From Pycnopodia helianthoides (lineage: Eukaryota; Echinodermata; Asteroidea; Forcipulatida; Asteriidae), in NCBI GenBank assembly GCA_032158295.1, contig CM063248.1:15300787-15364786 (forward strand): a stretch of 64,000 bases of DNA. Direction: 5' to 3'. A model generated the notes under the pieces. The model searched no databases. It was not told the DNA's origin and saw nothing but the letters and a program-made list of their open reading frames with translations. Positions 13,801 to 27,910 of the stretch are shown here, piece by piece. Every line of letters starts with the position of its first letter. Positions within the stretch are counted from its first letter, which is position 1. The position numbers and the translations under genes were made by a program.

Positions 13801-15098
13801 ATAAATAAGAAAAAACCACGCCATCACACAGACTTTCCCCAGTATTTGGAGGGAAGCAGAGTTTATTTCAATAAGTAAAAATCTGCGCCATCACACAGAC
13901 TTTCCCCAGTGTTTGGAATGACGCAGAGTTTATATCAATAATTAAAAATCTGTGTCATCACACATATTTTCTCCTATGTTTAGAGTGACACAGAGTCTAC
14001 ATCAATAAGTAAAAATCTGTACCGTCACACAGACTTTCTCCTGTGCTTGGAGTGACACAGAGTCTATATCAATAAGTAAAAATCTGTGCCGTCACACAGA
14101 CTTTCCCCAGTGTTTGGAGTGACACAGAGTTTATATCAATAAGTACAAATCTGTGCCGTCACACACACTTTTCCCAGTGTTTGGAGTGACACAGAGTCTA
14201 TATCAATAAGTCAAAATCTGTGCCGTCACACAGACTTTCCCCAGTGTTTGGAGTGACACAGGGTCTATATCAATAAGTAAAAATCTGTGACGTCACACAC
14301 ACTTTCTCCTGTGTTTGGAGTGACGTAGAGTTTACATCAATAAGTAAAAATCTGTGCCATCACACAAACTTTCTCCTGTATTTGGAGTGACACAGAGTCT
14401 ATATCAATAAGTTAAAATCTGTGCCGTCACACACACTTTTCCCAGTGTTTGGAGTGACACAGAGTCTATATCATTCATCCGTCACCCATCTCCGTTGATA
14501 TTCATAATCATTGCAAATCTTCGTTCACCACTTTTCGTGTAGTCACTTCTGATGAAGTGATGAAGTTTATAAAATCTTGTACAGTTACCTCCTGCAAGTT
14601 GGACCCTCTGCCATTATCTGTTTTTAAGGAGTGTTGTTCTGATCTGCTGCCAGTCTTCACAGAGATTATTAATAAGTCTTTGTCTTTTGGTCATTTCCCT
14701 GATCATCTTAAGGAGGCATGCATCCTGCCACTTCTGAAAAAGCAACATTTGAACCCGGAGTGTCTGTCAAATTATCGCCCTATCTCTAACTTGTGATTCA
14801 TCTCCAAATTGATTGAGCGTGCAGTAGTTAGTCAACTTCAAGACTATCTCTGTGAAAATAACCTCCATGCTAAAATGCCCTAAAATCTGTGCTATAAACA
14901 GACTTTCTCTGTGTGTTTTTGAGTGACCAAGAGTTTTCAGCAATAAGAAAAGTATGTGTCGTCAAACATACTTATCATGTGTTTTTTACAGTGATTGTTA
15001 GCAGGTTCGGGATTTTCAAATCGGTCAGTTGCAGGCAGCTTGAGGACTTATGTTTTAGTTTTTAAAAAACACGACAACATACCTTGGTAAGTCAGGTT
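10755..15098 (+). repeat. large satellite block, copy 1
   Basis: This block repeats at an offset of 5,035 bp (15790-20132) and from about 11.7 kb also at 8,410 bp (20133-24200). Translated stretches of 62, 91, 108 and 143 residues are identical between copies 1 and 2. One visible difference is a homopolymer length near 13.82/18.85 kb. It contains an L2 fragment at 14474-14878. Confidence 0.85.
14474..14878 (+). pseudogene. captured L2-type LINE ORF2 fragment, copy 1
   Basis: About 405 bp encode CKLDPLPLSVFKECCSDLLP and NYRPISNL, followed by an in-frame TGA and then sequence encoding KLIERAVVSQLQDYL. This is the N-terminal part of an L2/CR1 reverse transcriptase domain. It begins directly after satellite TATATCA and stops at AAAATGC, where satellite resumes. 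No catalytic motif is included. Confidence 0.88.
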
Positions 15099-15789
15099 CT
15101 TTTTTTTTAGATGCTCTATCATCAAGAAGGTAAAATTGATGTCAGGTTGATTAAGGGCTTGCAGTGTCAACTGGTTCATCAGGTAGTTATAGGTTCATGA
15201 TTAAACTATCTGCATTAAGATTGAAACAACATTTACAATTTCATTTTGTGATTTTGTTCTATTGTACAGTCCTGGTACAACAACTGTATATGTAGAAGCT
15301 GCGCCATCATCAAATTTTCCCCAGGGTTGTAGTAATAAATAAGACAAAACCACGCCAGTACACAGACTTTCCCCAGTATTTGGGAGGAAGCAGAGTTTAC
15401 ATCAAAAAGTTAAAGTCTGTGCCGTCACACAGACTTTCCCCAGTATTTCGAGTGATCCAGAGTTTGCATCAATAAGTTAAAATCTGTGCCGTCAAACAGC
15501 CTTTTTTACCTGTGTTTGGGAGTAATGCAAAGTCTACATCAATAAGAAAAATCTGTGCCATCATACACTTTCCCGACTGTTTGGAGTGACAAAGAGTCTA
15601 CATCAATAACAAAAAATCTGCGCAAACATACCTTCTTTCCCCAGTGTTTGAAGTGATGCTAGGTTCACATCAATAAGAAAATCTGTGCAGTCATACACAC
15701 TTTCCCCGATGTTTAGAGTGAAGCAGAGTTTACATCAAAAAGTTAAAATCTGTGCCGTCACACAGACTTTCCCCAGTGTTTGGAGTGAA

Positions 15790-18700
15790 GCAAAGTTTAC
15801 ATCAAAAAGTTAAAAAGTGTGCCGTCACACAGACTTCCCCCAGTGTTTGGAGTGAAGCAAAGTTTACATCAAAAAGTTAAAATCTGTGCCGTCACAGAGA
15901 CTTTCCCCGGTGTTTGGAGTGAAGCAGAGTCTACATCATTAAGAAAATCTGTGCTGTTTCACAGACTTTCCCAAGTGTTTGAAGTAAAGCAGAGTCTACA
16001 TCAATAAGTCAAAATCTTCACCAACACACATACTTTCTAATTTGTTTGGAGTGACGCAAGGTTTCAGCAATAAGAAAATCTCTGCCAACACAAGCACTTT
16101 CTCTTGTCTTTTGAGTGACGCAGAGTTTACATCAATAAGAAAAATCTGCGTCATCAAACAGCCTTTTTTACCTGTGTTTGGGAGTAATGCAAAGTCTACA
16201 TCAATAAGAAAATCTGTGCCATCACACACTTTCCCCACTGTTTGGAGTGACAAAGAGTCTACATCGATAACAAAAAACCTGCGCAAACATACCTTCTTTC
16301 CCCAGTGTTTGATGGGAAGCAAAATTTATATCATTAAGAAAATCTGCGCCATCACACATTCTCTCCACTGTTTGGGGGGACACAGAGTTTCATCAATAAG
16401 AAAATCTGTGCCAACACACACTTTCTCCTGTCTTTGGAGTGACGCAGAGTTTACATCAATAAGAAAAATCTGAGCATTCAAACAGACTTTCTCCATTGTT
16501 TGGGAGTAATGCAAAGTCTACATCAATAAGAAAAAATCTGTGCTATAAACAGACTTTCTCTGTGTGTTTTTGAGTGACCAAGAGTTTTCAGCAATAAGAA
16601 AAGTATGTGTCGTCAAACATACTTATCATGTGTTTTTTACAGTGATTGTTAGCAGGTTCGGGATTTTCAAATCGGTCAGTTGCAGGCAGCTTGAGGACTT
16701 ATGTTTTAGTTTCTAAAAAACACGACAACATACCTTGGTAAGTCAGGTTTTTTTTCTTTAGATGCTCTATCATCAAGGAGGTAAAATGATGTCAGGTTGA
16801 TTAAGTTCTTGCAGTGTCAACTGGTTCATCAGGTAGTTACAGGTTCATGATTAAACTTTCTGCATGAAGATTAAAACAACATTTACAATTTAATTTATTG
16901 ATTTTGTTTTATTTTACAATCATGATACAACAACTTTATATGTAGAAGCTGCGCCGTCATCAAACTGTCCCAAGTGTTTCAAGTGATCAATAAGAAAAAC
17001 TCTGTGCCATCACACATACTTTCCCCAGTGTTTGAAAGGAAGCAAAGTTTAAATCAATAAGAAAATCTGTGCCATGACACATTCTCTCCACTGTTTGGGG
17101 TGACACAGGGTTTCATCAAAAAGAAACTCTGTGCCATCACACACTTTCCCCACTGTTTGGAGTGACAAAGAGTCTACATCAATAACAAAAAATCTGCGCA
17201 AACATACCTTCTTTCCCCAGTGTTTGGAGTGATGCTAGGTTCACATCAATAAGAAAATCTGTGCAGTCATACACACTTTCCCCGATGTTTAGAGTGACGC
17301 ACAGTTTCATCAATAAGAAAATCTGTGCCAACACACACACTTTCTCCTGTCTTTGGAGTTACGCAGAGTTTACATCAATAAGAAAAATCTGCGCATTCAA
17401 ACAGACTTTCTCCAGTGTTTGGGAGTAATGCAAAGTCTACATCAATAAGAAAAAATCTGTGCTATAAACAGACTTTCTCTGTGTGTTTTTGAGTGACCAA
17501 GAGTTTTCAGCAATAAGAAAAGTATGTGCCATCAAATATACTTTTTCATGTGTTTTTGACAGTGATTTTTAGCAGGTTCGAGATTTTCAAATGGGACAGT
17601 TGCAGGCAGCTTCAGGACTTATGTTTTAGTTTTTAAAAAACACGACAACATACCTTGGTAAGTCAGGTTATTTTCTTTAGATTCTCTATCATCAAGGAGG
17701 TACAAATGGTGTCAGGTTGATTAAGTTCATGCAGTGTCAACTGGTTCATCAGGTAGTTACAGGTTCATGATTAAACTATCTGCATGAAGATTAAAACAAC
17801 AATTACAATTTAGTTTGGTGATTTTGTTCTATCGTACAATCAAGGTACAACAACTGTATATGTAGAAGCTGCGCCATCATCAAATTTTCCCCAGAGTTGT
17901 AGTAATAAATAAGAAAAAACCTGCACCATCACAAAGACTTTCCCCAGTATTTGGAGGGAAGCAGAGTTTACATCAATAAGTTAAAATCTGTGCAGTCACA
18001 CAGACTTTCCCCAGTGTTTGGAGTGAAGCAAAGTTTACATCAAAAAGTTAAAAATCTGTGCCGTCACAAAGACTTTCCCCAGTGTTTGGAAGGAAGCAGA
18101 GTCTACATCATTAAGAAAATCTGTGCCGTCACAAAGACTTTCCCAAGTGTTTGGAGTGAAGCAGAGTTTATATCAATAAGTCAAAATCTTCACCAACACA
18201 CATACTTTCTCATTTGTTTGGAGTGACGCAAGGTTTCAGCAATAAGAAAATCTGTGCCAACACACACACTTTCTCCTGTCTTTGGAGTTACGCAGAGTTT
18301 ACATCAATAAAAAAAATCTGCGTCATCAAACAGCCTTTCTTACCAGTGTTTGAGAGTAATTCAAAGTCCACATCAATAAAAACAAATCTGTGCTATAAAC
18401 ATACTTTCTCCCTGTGTTTTTGAGAGACCAAAAGTTTTCAGCAATAAAATAACTATGTGCTGTCAAACAGACTTTTTCATGTGTTTTTTACAGTGATTGT
18501 TAGCAGGTTCGGGATTTTCAAATAGGACAGTTGCAGGCAGCTTGAGGACTTATGTTTTAGTTTTTAAAAAACACGACAACATACCTTGGTAAGTCAGGTT
18601 CTTTTATTTAGATGCTCTATCGTCAAGGAGGTACAAATGATGTCAGGTTCATTAAGTTCTTGCAGTGTCAACTGGTTCATCAGGTAGTTACAGGTTCATG

Positions 18701-20132
18701 ATTAAACTATCTGCATGAAGATTAAAACAACATTTACAATTTAGTTTGGTAATTTTGTTCTATCGTACAATCACGGTACAACAACTGTATATGTAGAAGC
18801 TGCGCCATCATCAAATTTTCCCCAGGGTTGTAGTAATAAATAAGAAAAACCACGCCATCACACAGACTTTCCCCAGTATTTGGAGGGAAGCAGAGTTTAT
18901 TTCAATAAGTAAAAATCTGCGCCATCACACAGACTTTCCCCAGTGTTTGGAATGACGCAGAGTTTATATCAATAATTAAAAATCTGTGTCATCACACATA
19001 TTTTCTCCTATGTTTAGAGTGACACAGAGTCTACATCAATAAGTAAAAATCTGTACCGTCACACAGACTTTCTCCTGTGCTTGGAGTGACACAGAGTCTA
19101 TATCAATAAGTAAAAATCTGTGCCGTCACACAGACTTTCCCCAGTGTTTGGAGTGACACAGAGTTTATATCAATAAGTACAAATCTGTGCCGTCACACAC
19201 ACTTTTCCCAGTGTTTGGAGTGACACAGAGTCTATATCAATAAGTCAAAATCTGTGCCGTCACACAGACTTTCCCCAGTGTTTGGAGTGACACAGGGTCT
19301 ATATCAATAAGTAAAAATCTGTGACGTCACACACACTTTCTCCTGTGTTTGGAGTGACGTAGAGTTTACATCAATAAGTAAAAATCTGTGCCATCACACA
19401 AACTTTCTCCTGTATTTGGAGTGACACAGAGTCTATATCAATAAGTTAAAATCTGTGCCGTCACACACACTTTTCCCAGTGTTTGGAGTGACACAGAGTC
19501 TATATCATTCATCCGTCACCCATCTCCGTTGATATTCATAATCATTGCAAATCTTCGTTCACCACTTTTCGTGTAGTCACTTCTGATGAAGTGATGAAGT
19601 TTATAAAATCTTGTACAGTTACCTCCTGCAAGTTGGACCCTCTGCCATTATCTGTTTTTAAGGAGTGTTGTTCTGATCTGCTGCCAGTCTTCACAGAGAT
19701 TATTAATAAGTCTTTGTCTTTTGGTCATTTCCCTGATCATCTTAAGGAGGCATGCATCCTGCCACTTCTGAAAAAGCAACATTTGAACCCGGAGTGTCTG
19801 TCAAATTATCGCCCTATCTCTAACTTGTGATTCATCTCCAAATTGATTGAGCGTGCAGTAGTTAGTCAACTTCAAGACTATCTCTGTGAAAATAACCTCC
19901 ATGCTAAAATGCCCTAAAATCTGTGCTATAAACAGACTTTCTCTGTGTGTTTTTGAGTGACCAAGAGTTTTCAGCAATAAGAAAAGTATGTGTCGTCAAA
20001 CATACTTATCATGTGTTTTTTACAGTGATTGTTAGCAGGTTCGGGATTTTCAAATCGGTCAGTTGCAGGCAGCTTGAGGACTTATGTTTTAGTTTTTAAA
20101 AAACACGACAACATACCTTGGTAAGTCAGGTT
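15790..20132 (+). repeat. large satellite block, copy 2
   Basis: Near-identical to 10755-15098. It includes the L2 fragment at 19508-19912 and the non-monomer modules at 16642, 17562, 18493 and 20025. The copy leaves the parallel with copy 1 inside the module that starts at 20025. Confidence 0.85.
19508..19912 (+). pseudogene. captured L2-type LINE ORF2 fragment, copy 2
   Basis: Identical in translation to the 14474 fragment, with the same in-frame stop and the same two junctions. It moved with the 5,035-bp block rather than by transposition. Confidence 0.88.
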
Positions 20133-23100
20133 TTTTTTCTTTAGATGCTCTATCGTCAAGGAGGTACAAATGATGTCAGGTTGATTAAGTTCTTGCAGTG
20201 TCAACTGGTTCATCAGGTAGTTACAGGTTCATGATTAAACTTCTGCATGAAGATTAAAACAACATTTACAATTTAATTTTGTATTTTGTTCTATTGTTAC
20301 AATCACGATACAACAACTTTATATGTAGAAGCTGCGCCGTCATCAAATGTTCCCAAGGGTGTTTTCAAGTGATCAATAAGAAAAACTCTGTGCCATCACA
20401 CATACTTTCCCCAGTGTTTGGAAAGGAAGCAAAGTTTAAATCAATAAGAAAATCTGTGCCATACACATTTCTCCAGTGTTTGGGGTGACACAGGGTTTCA
20501 TCAAAAGTAAAACTCTGTGCCATCACACACTTTCCCCATGTTTGGAGTGACACAAGAGTCTACATCAATAACAAAAATCTGCGCAAACATACCTTCTTTC
20601 CCTGTGTTTGGAGGTGATGCTAGGTTACATCAATAAGAAAATCTGTGCAGTCATACACACTTTCCCGATGTTTAGAGTGAGCACAGTTTCATCAATAAGA
20701 AAATCTGTGCCAAACACACACACTTTTCCTGTCTTTGGAGTACGCAGAGTTTACATCATAGAAAATCTGCGCATTCAAACATGACTTTCACCAGTGTTTG
20801 GGAGTATGCAAAGTCTAATCAATAAGAAAAAATCTGTGCTATAAACGCTTTCTCTTGTGTTTTTGAGTGACCAAGAGTTTTCAGCATAAGAAAAGTATGT
20901 GCCATCAAATATACTTTTTCATCTGTGTTTTAGACAGTGATTTTTAAGCAGTTCGAGATTTTCAAATGGGACAGTTGCAGGCAGCTTCAGGATTAGTTTT
21001 AGTATTTTAAAAAACACTGACAACATACCTGGTAAAGTCAGGTTATTTTCTTTAGATTCTCTATCATCAAGGAGGTACAAATGGTGTCAGGTTGATTAAG
21101 TTCATGCAGTGTCAACTGGTTCATCAGGTAGTTACAGGTTCATGATTAAACTATCTGCATGAAGATTAAAACAACAATTACAATTTAGTTTGGTGATTTT
21201 GTTCTATCGTACAATCAAGGTACAACAACTGTATATGTAGAAGCTGCGCCATCATCAAATTTTCCCCAGAGTTGTAGTAATAAATAAGAAAAAACCTGCA
21301 CCATCACAAAGACTTTCCCCAGTATTTGGAGGGAAGCAGAGTTTACATCAATAAGTTAAAATCTGTGCAGTCACACAGACTTTCCCCAGTGTTTGGAGTG
21401 AAGCAAAGTTTACATCAAAAAGTTAAAAATCTGTGCCGTCACAAAGACTTTCCCCAGTGTTTGGAAGGAAGCAGAGTCTACATCATTAAGAAAATCTGTG
21501 CCGTCACAAAGACTTTCCCAAGTGTTTGGAGTGAAGCAGAGTTTATATCAATAAGTCAAAATCTTCACCAACACACATACTTTCTCATTTGTTTGGAGTG
21601 ACGCAAGGTTTCAGCAATAAGAAAATCTCTGCCAACACACACACTTTCTCCTGTCTTTGGAGTTACGCAGAGTTTACATCAATAAAAAAAATCTGCGTCA
21701 TCAAACAGCCTTTCTTACCAGTGTTTGAGAGTAATTCAAAGTCCACATCAATAAAAACAAATCTGTGCTATAAACATACTTTCTCCCTGTGTTTTTGAGA
21801 GACCAAAAGTTTTCAGCAATAAAATAACTATGTGCTGTCAAACAGACTTTTTCATGTGTTTTTTACAGTGATTGTTAGCAGGTTCGGGATTTTCAAATAG
21901 GACAGTTGCAGGCAGCTTGAGGACTTATGTTTTAGTTTTTAAAAAACACGACAACATACCTTGGTAAGTCAGGTTCTTTTATTTAGATGCTCTATCGTCA
22001 AGGAGGTACAAATGATGTCAGGTTCATTAAGTTCTTGCAGTGTCAAACTGGTTCATCAGGTAGTTACAGGTTCATGATTAAACTATCTGCATGAAGATTA
22101 AAACAACATTTACAATTTAGTTTGGTAATTTTGTTCTATCGTACAATCACGGTACAACAACTGTATATGTAGAAGCTGCGCCATCATCAAATTTTCCCCA
22201 GGGTTGTAGTAATAAATAAGAAAAAACCACGCCATCACACAGACTTTCCCCAGTATTTGGAGGGAAGCAGAGTTTATTTCAATAAGTAAAATCTGCGCCA
22301 TCACACAGACTTTCCCCAGTGTTTGGAATGACGCAGAGTTTATATCAATAATTAAAAATCTGTGTCATCACACATATTTTCTCCTATGTTTAGAGTGACA
22401 CAGAGTCTACATCAATAAGTAAAAATCTGTACCGTCACACAGACTTTCTCCTGTGCTTGGAGTGACACAGAGTCTATATCAATAAGTAAAAATCTGTGCC
22501 GTCACACAGACTTTCCCCAGTGTTTGGAGTGACACAGAGTTTATATCAATAAGTACAAATCTGTGCCGTCACACACACTTTTCCCAGTGTTTGGAGTGAC
22601 ACAGAGTCTATATCAATAAGTCAAAATCTGTGCCGTCACACAGACTTTCCCCAGTGTTTGGAGTGACACAGGGTCTATATCAATAAGTAAAAATCTGTGA
22701 CGTCACACACACTTTCTCCTGTGTTTGGAGTGACGTAGAGTTTACATCAATAAGTAAAAATCTGTGCCATCACACAAACTTTCTCCTGTATTTGGAGTGA
22801 CACAGAGTCTATATCAATAAGTTAAAATCTGTGCCGTCACACACACTTTTCCCAGTGTTTGGAGTGACACAGAGTCTATATCATTCATCCGTCACCCATC
22901 TCCGTTGATATTCATAATCATTGCAAATCTTCGTTCACCACTTTTCGTGTAGTCACTTCTGATGAAGTGATGAAGTTTATAAAATCTTGTACAGTTACCT
23001 CCTGCAAGTTGGACCCTCTGCCATTATCTGTTTTTAAGGAGTGTTGTTCTGATCTGCTGCCAGTCTTCACAGAGATTATTAATAAGTCTTTGTCTTTTGG

Positions 23101-24200
23101 TCATTTCCCTGATCATCTTAAGGAGGCATGCATCCTGCCACTTCTGAAAAAGCAACATTTGAACCCGGAGTGTCTGTCAAATTATCGCCCTATCTCTAAC
23201 TTGTGATTCATCTCCAAATTGATTGAGCGTGCAGTAGTTAGTCAACTTCAAGACTATCTCTGTGAAAATAACCTCCATGCTAAAATGCCCTAAAATCTGT
23301 GCTATAAACAGACTTTCTCTGTGTGTTTTTGAGTGACCAAGAGTTTTCAGCAATAAGAAAAGTATGTGTCGTCAAACATACTTATCATGTGTTTTTTACA
23401 GTGATTGTTAGCAGGTTCGGGATTTTCAAATCGGTCAGTTGCAGGCAGCTTGAGGACTTATGTTTTAGTTTTTAAAAAACACGACAACATACCTTGGTAA
23501 GTCAGGTTCTTTTTTTTTAGATGCTCTATCATCAAGAAGGTAAAATTGATGTCAGGTTGATTAAGGGCTTGCAGTGTCAACTGGTTCATCAGGTAGTTAT
23601 AGGTTCATGATTAAACTATCTGCATTAAGATTGAAACAACATTTACAATTTCATTTTGTGATTTTGTTCTATTGTACAGTCCTGGTACAACAACTGTATA
23701 TGTAGAAGCTGCGCCATCATCAAATTTTCCCCAGGGTTGTAGTAATAAATAAGACAAAACCACGCCAGTACACAGACTTTCCCCAGTATTTGGGAGGAAG
23801 CAGAGTTTACATCAAAAAGTTAAAGTCTGTGCCGTCACACAGACTTTCCCCAGTATTTCGAGTGATCCAGAGTTTGCATCAATAAGTTAAAATCTGTGCC
23901 GTCAAACAGCCTTTTTTACCTGTGTTTGGGAGTAATGCAAAGTCTACATCAATAAGAAAAATCTGTGCCATCATACACTTTCCCGACTGTTTGGAGTGAC
24001 AAAGAGTCTACATCAATAACAAAAAATCTGCGCAAACATACCTTCTTTCCCAGTGTTTGAAGTGATGCTAGGTTCACATCAATAAGAAAATCTGTGCAGT
24101 CATACACACTTTCCCCGATGTTTAGAGTGAAGCAGAGTTTACATCAAAAAGTTAAAATCTGTGCCGTCACACAGACTTTCCCAGTGTTTGGAGTGAAGCA
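20133..24200 (+). repeat. large satellite block, copy 3
   Basis: Parallels 11723-15790 at an offset of about 8,410. The first 900 bp (to about 21060) are full of one-base indels relative to copies 1 and 2. The remainder matches them closely. It carries the L2 fragment 22884-23288. Confidence 0.8.
22884..23288 (+). pseudogene. captured L2-type LINE ORF2 fragment, copy 3
   Basis: Same junctions, same stop and same translation as copies 1 and 2, at the 8,410-bp offset. Confidence 0.88.
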
Positions 24201-27200
24201 AAGTTTACAACAAAAAGTTAAAAAGTGTACCGTCACACAAACTTTCCCCAGTGTTTGGAGTGACGCAAAGTCTACATCATTAAGAAAATCTGTGACGTCA
24301 CACAGAATTTCCCCAGTGTTTGGAGTGAAGCACAGTTTACATCATTAATTAAAAATCTGTGCAGTCACACAGACTTTCCCCAGTGTTTGGATTGACGCAG
24401 AGCCTACATCATTAAGAAAATCTGTGCCGTCACACAGCCTTTCCCAAGTGTTTGGAGTGACACAGAGTCTATGTCAATAAGTAAAAATCTGTGCCGTCAC
24501 ACACACTTTCCCCAGTGTTTGGAGTGACACAGAGTCTATATCAATAAGTAAAAATCTGTGCCGTCACACACACTTTCCCCAGTGTTTGGAGTGACACACA
24601 GTCTATATCAATAAGTAAAAATCTGTGCCGTCACACACACTTTCCCCAGTGTTTGGAGTGACACAGAGTCTATATCAATAAGTAAAAATCTGTGCCGTCA
24701 CACACACTTTCCCCAGTGTTTGGAGTGACACAGAGTCTATATCAATAAGTAAAAATCTGTGCCGTCACACAGACTTTCCCCAGTGTTTGGAGTGACACAC
24801 AGTCTTCATCAAGAAGTAAAAATCTGCGCCGTCACACACACTTTCCCCAGTGTTTGGAGTGACACAGAGTCTATATCAATAAGTAAAAATCTGTGCCGTC
24901 ACACACACTTTCCCCATGTTTGGAGTGACACAGAGTCTATATCAATAAGTAAAAATCTGTGCCGTCACACAGACTTTCCCCAGTGTTGGAGTGACACAGT
25001 CTATATCAATAAGTAAAAATCTGCGCCGTCACACACACTTTCCCCAGTGTTTGGAGTGACACAGAGTCTATATCAATAAGTAAAAATCTGTGCCGTCACA
25101 CACACTTTCCCAGTGTTTGGAATGACGCAGAGTCTACATCATTAAGAAAATCTTTGCCGTCACACACACTTTCCCAAGTGTTTGGAGTGAAGCAGAGTCT
25201 ACATCAATAAGTCAAAATCTTCGCCAACACACATACTTTCTCATTTGTTTGGAGTGACGCAAGGTTTCAGCAATAAGAAAATCTCTGCCAACACACACAC
25301 TTTCTCCTGTCTTTGGAGTGCCGAAGAGTTTACATCAATAAGAAAAATCTGCGCATTCAAACAGACTTTCTCCTGTGTTTGGGAGTAATGCAAAGTCTAC
25401 ATCAATAAGAAAAATTTGCCTATAAACAGATTTACTCTGTCTGTTTTTGAGTGACCAAGAGTTTTCAGCAATAAGAAAAGTATGTGCCGTCAAACATACT
25501 TTTCATGTGTTTTTTACAGTGATTGTTAGCAGGTTCGAGATTTTCAAATGGGACAGTTGCAGGCAGCTTGAGGACTTATGTTTTAATTTTCAAAAAACAC
25601 GACAACATACCTTGGTAAGTCAGGTTCTTTTATTTAGATGCTCTATCGTCAAGGAGGTACAAATGATGTCAGGTTCATTAAGTTCTTGCAGTGTCAACTG
25701 GTTCATCAGGTAGTTACAGGTTCATGATTAAACTATCTGCATGAAGATTAAAACAACATTTACAATTTAGTTTGGTAATTTTGTTCTATCGTACAATCAC
25801 GGTACAACAACTGTATATGTAGAAGCTGCGCCATCATCAAATTTTCCCCAGGGTTGTAGTAATAAATAAGAAAAAACCACGCCATCACACAGACTTTCCC
25901 CAGTATTTGGAGGGAAGCAGAGTTTATTTCAATAAGTAAAAATCTGCGCCATCACACAGACTTTCCCCAGTGTTTGGAATGACGCAGAGTTTATATCAAT
26001 AATTAAAAATCTGTGTCATCACACATATTTTCTCCTATGTTTAGAGTGACACAGAGTCTACATCAATAAGTAAAAATCTGTACCGTCACACAGACTTTCT
26101 CCTGTGCTTGGAGTGACACAGAGTCTATATCAATAAGTAAAAATCTGTGCCGTCACACAGACTTTCCCCAGTGTTTGGAGTGACACAGAGTTTATATCAA
26201 TAAGTACAAATCTGTGCCGTCACACACACTTTTCCCAGTGTTTGGAGTGACACAGAGTCTATATCAATAAGTCAAAATCTGTGCCGTCACACAGACTTTC
26301 CCCAGTGTTGGAGTGACACAGGGTCTATATCAATAGTAAAATCTGTGACGTCACACACACTTTCCTATGTTTGATAACACAGAGTTTACATCAATAAGTA
26401 AAAATCTGTGCATCACACATACTTTCTCCTGTGTTTGGAGTGATGTAGAGTTTACATCAATAAGTAAAAATCTGTGCCATCACACAAACTTTCTCCTGTA
26501 TTTGGAGTGACACAGAGTCTATATCAATAAGTTAAAATCTGTGCCGTCACACACACTTTTCCCAGTGTTTGGAGTGACACAGAGTCTATATCATTCATCC
26601 GTCACCCATCTCCGTTGATATTCATAATCATTGCAAATCTTCGTTCACCACTTTTCGTGTAGTCACTTCTGATGAAGTGATGAAGTTTATAAAATCTTGT
26701 ACAGTTACCTCCTGCAAGTTGGACCCTCTGCCATTATCTGTTTTTAAGGAGTGTTGTTCTGATCTGCTGCCAGTCTTCAAGAGATTATTAATAAGTCTTT
26801 GTCTTTTGGTCATTTCCCTGATCATCTTAAGGAGGCATGCATCCTGCCACTTCTGAAAAAGCAACATTTGAACCCGGAGTGTCTGTCAAATTATCGCCCT
26901 ATCTCTAACTTGTGATTCATCTCCAAATTGATTGAGCGTGCAGTAGTTAGTCAACTTCAAGACTATCTCTGTGAAAATAACCTCCATGCTAAAATGCCCT
27001 AAAATCTGTGCTATAAACAGACTTTCTCTGTGTGTTTTTGAGTGACCAAGAGTTTTCAGCAATAAGAAAAGTATGTGTCGTCAAACATACTTATCATGTG
27101 TTTTTTACAGTGATTGTTAGCAGGTTCGGGATTTTCAAATCGGTCAGTTGCAGGCAGCTTGAGGACTTATGTTTTAGTTTTTAAAAAAACACGACAACAT

Positions 27201-27910
27201 ACCTTGGTAAGTCAGGTTCTTTTTTTTTAGATGCTCTATCATCAAGAAGGTAAAATTGATGTCAGGTTGATTAAGGGCTTGCAGTGTCAACTGGTTCATC
27301 AGGTAGTTATAGGTTCATGATTAAACTATCTGCATTAAGATTGAAACAACATTTACAATTTCATTTTGTGATTTTGTTCTATTGTACAGTCCTGGTACAA
27401 CAACTGTATATGTAGAAGCTGCGCCATCATCAAATTTTCCCCAGGGTTGTAGTAATAAATAAGACAAAACCACGCCAGTACACAGACTTTCCCCAGTATT
27501 TGGGAGGAAGCAGAGTTTACATCAAAAAGTTAAAGTCTGTGCCGTCACACAGACTTTCCCCAGTATTTCGAGTGATCCAGAGTTTGCATCAATAAGTTAA
27601 AATCTGTGCCGTCAAACAGCCTTTTTTACCTGTGTTTGGGAGTAATGCAAAGTCTACATCAATAAGAAAAATCTGTGCCATCATACACTTTCCCGACTGT
27701 TTGGAGTGACAAAGAGTCTACATCAATAACAAAAAATCTGCGCAAACATACCTTCTTTCCCCAGTGTTTGAAGTGATGCTAGGTTCACATCAATAAGAAA
27801 ATCTGTGCAGTCATACACACTTTCCCCGATGTTTAGAGTGAAGCAGAGTTTACATCAAAAAGTTAAAATCTGTGCCGTCACACAGACTTTCCCCAGTGTT
27901 TGGAGTGAAG
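24200..27910 (+). repeat. 3.71-kb satellite block, copy 1
   Basis: This block has a clean run of 67-bp monomers (24.4-25.1 kb), a module at 25519, an L2 fragment at 26594-26997 and a module at 27110. It repeats at an offset of about 3,714 bp, shown by identical 88-residue frames at 25447 and 29161. A patch at 26.29-26.41 kb is indel-rich. Confidence 0.8.
26594..26997 (+). pseudogene. captured L2-type LINE ORF2 fragment, copy 4 (frameshifted)
   Basis: Same junctions as the other fragments, but one base is missing in the CTTCACAGAG stretch (here CTTCAAGAG), so the frame breaks before the shared stop. The rest of the sequence matches. Confidence 0.86.
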
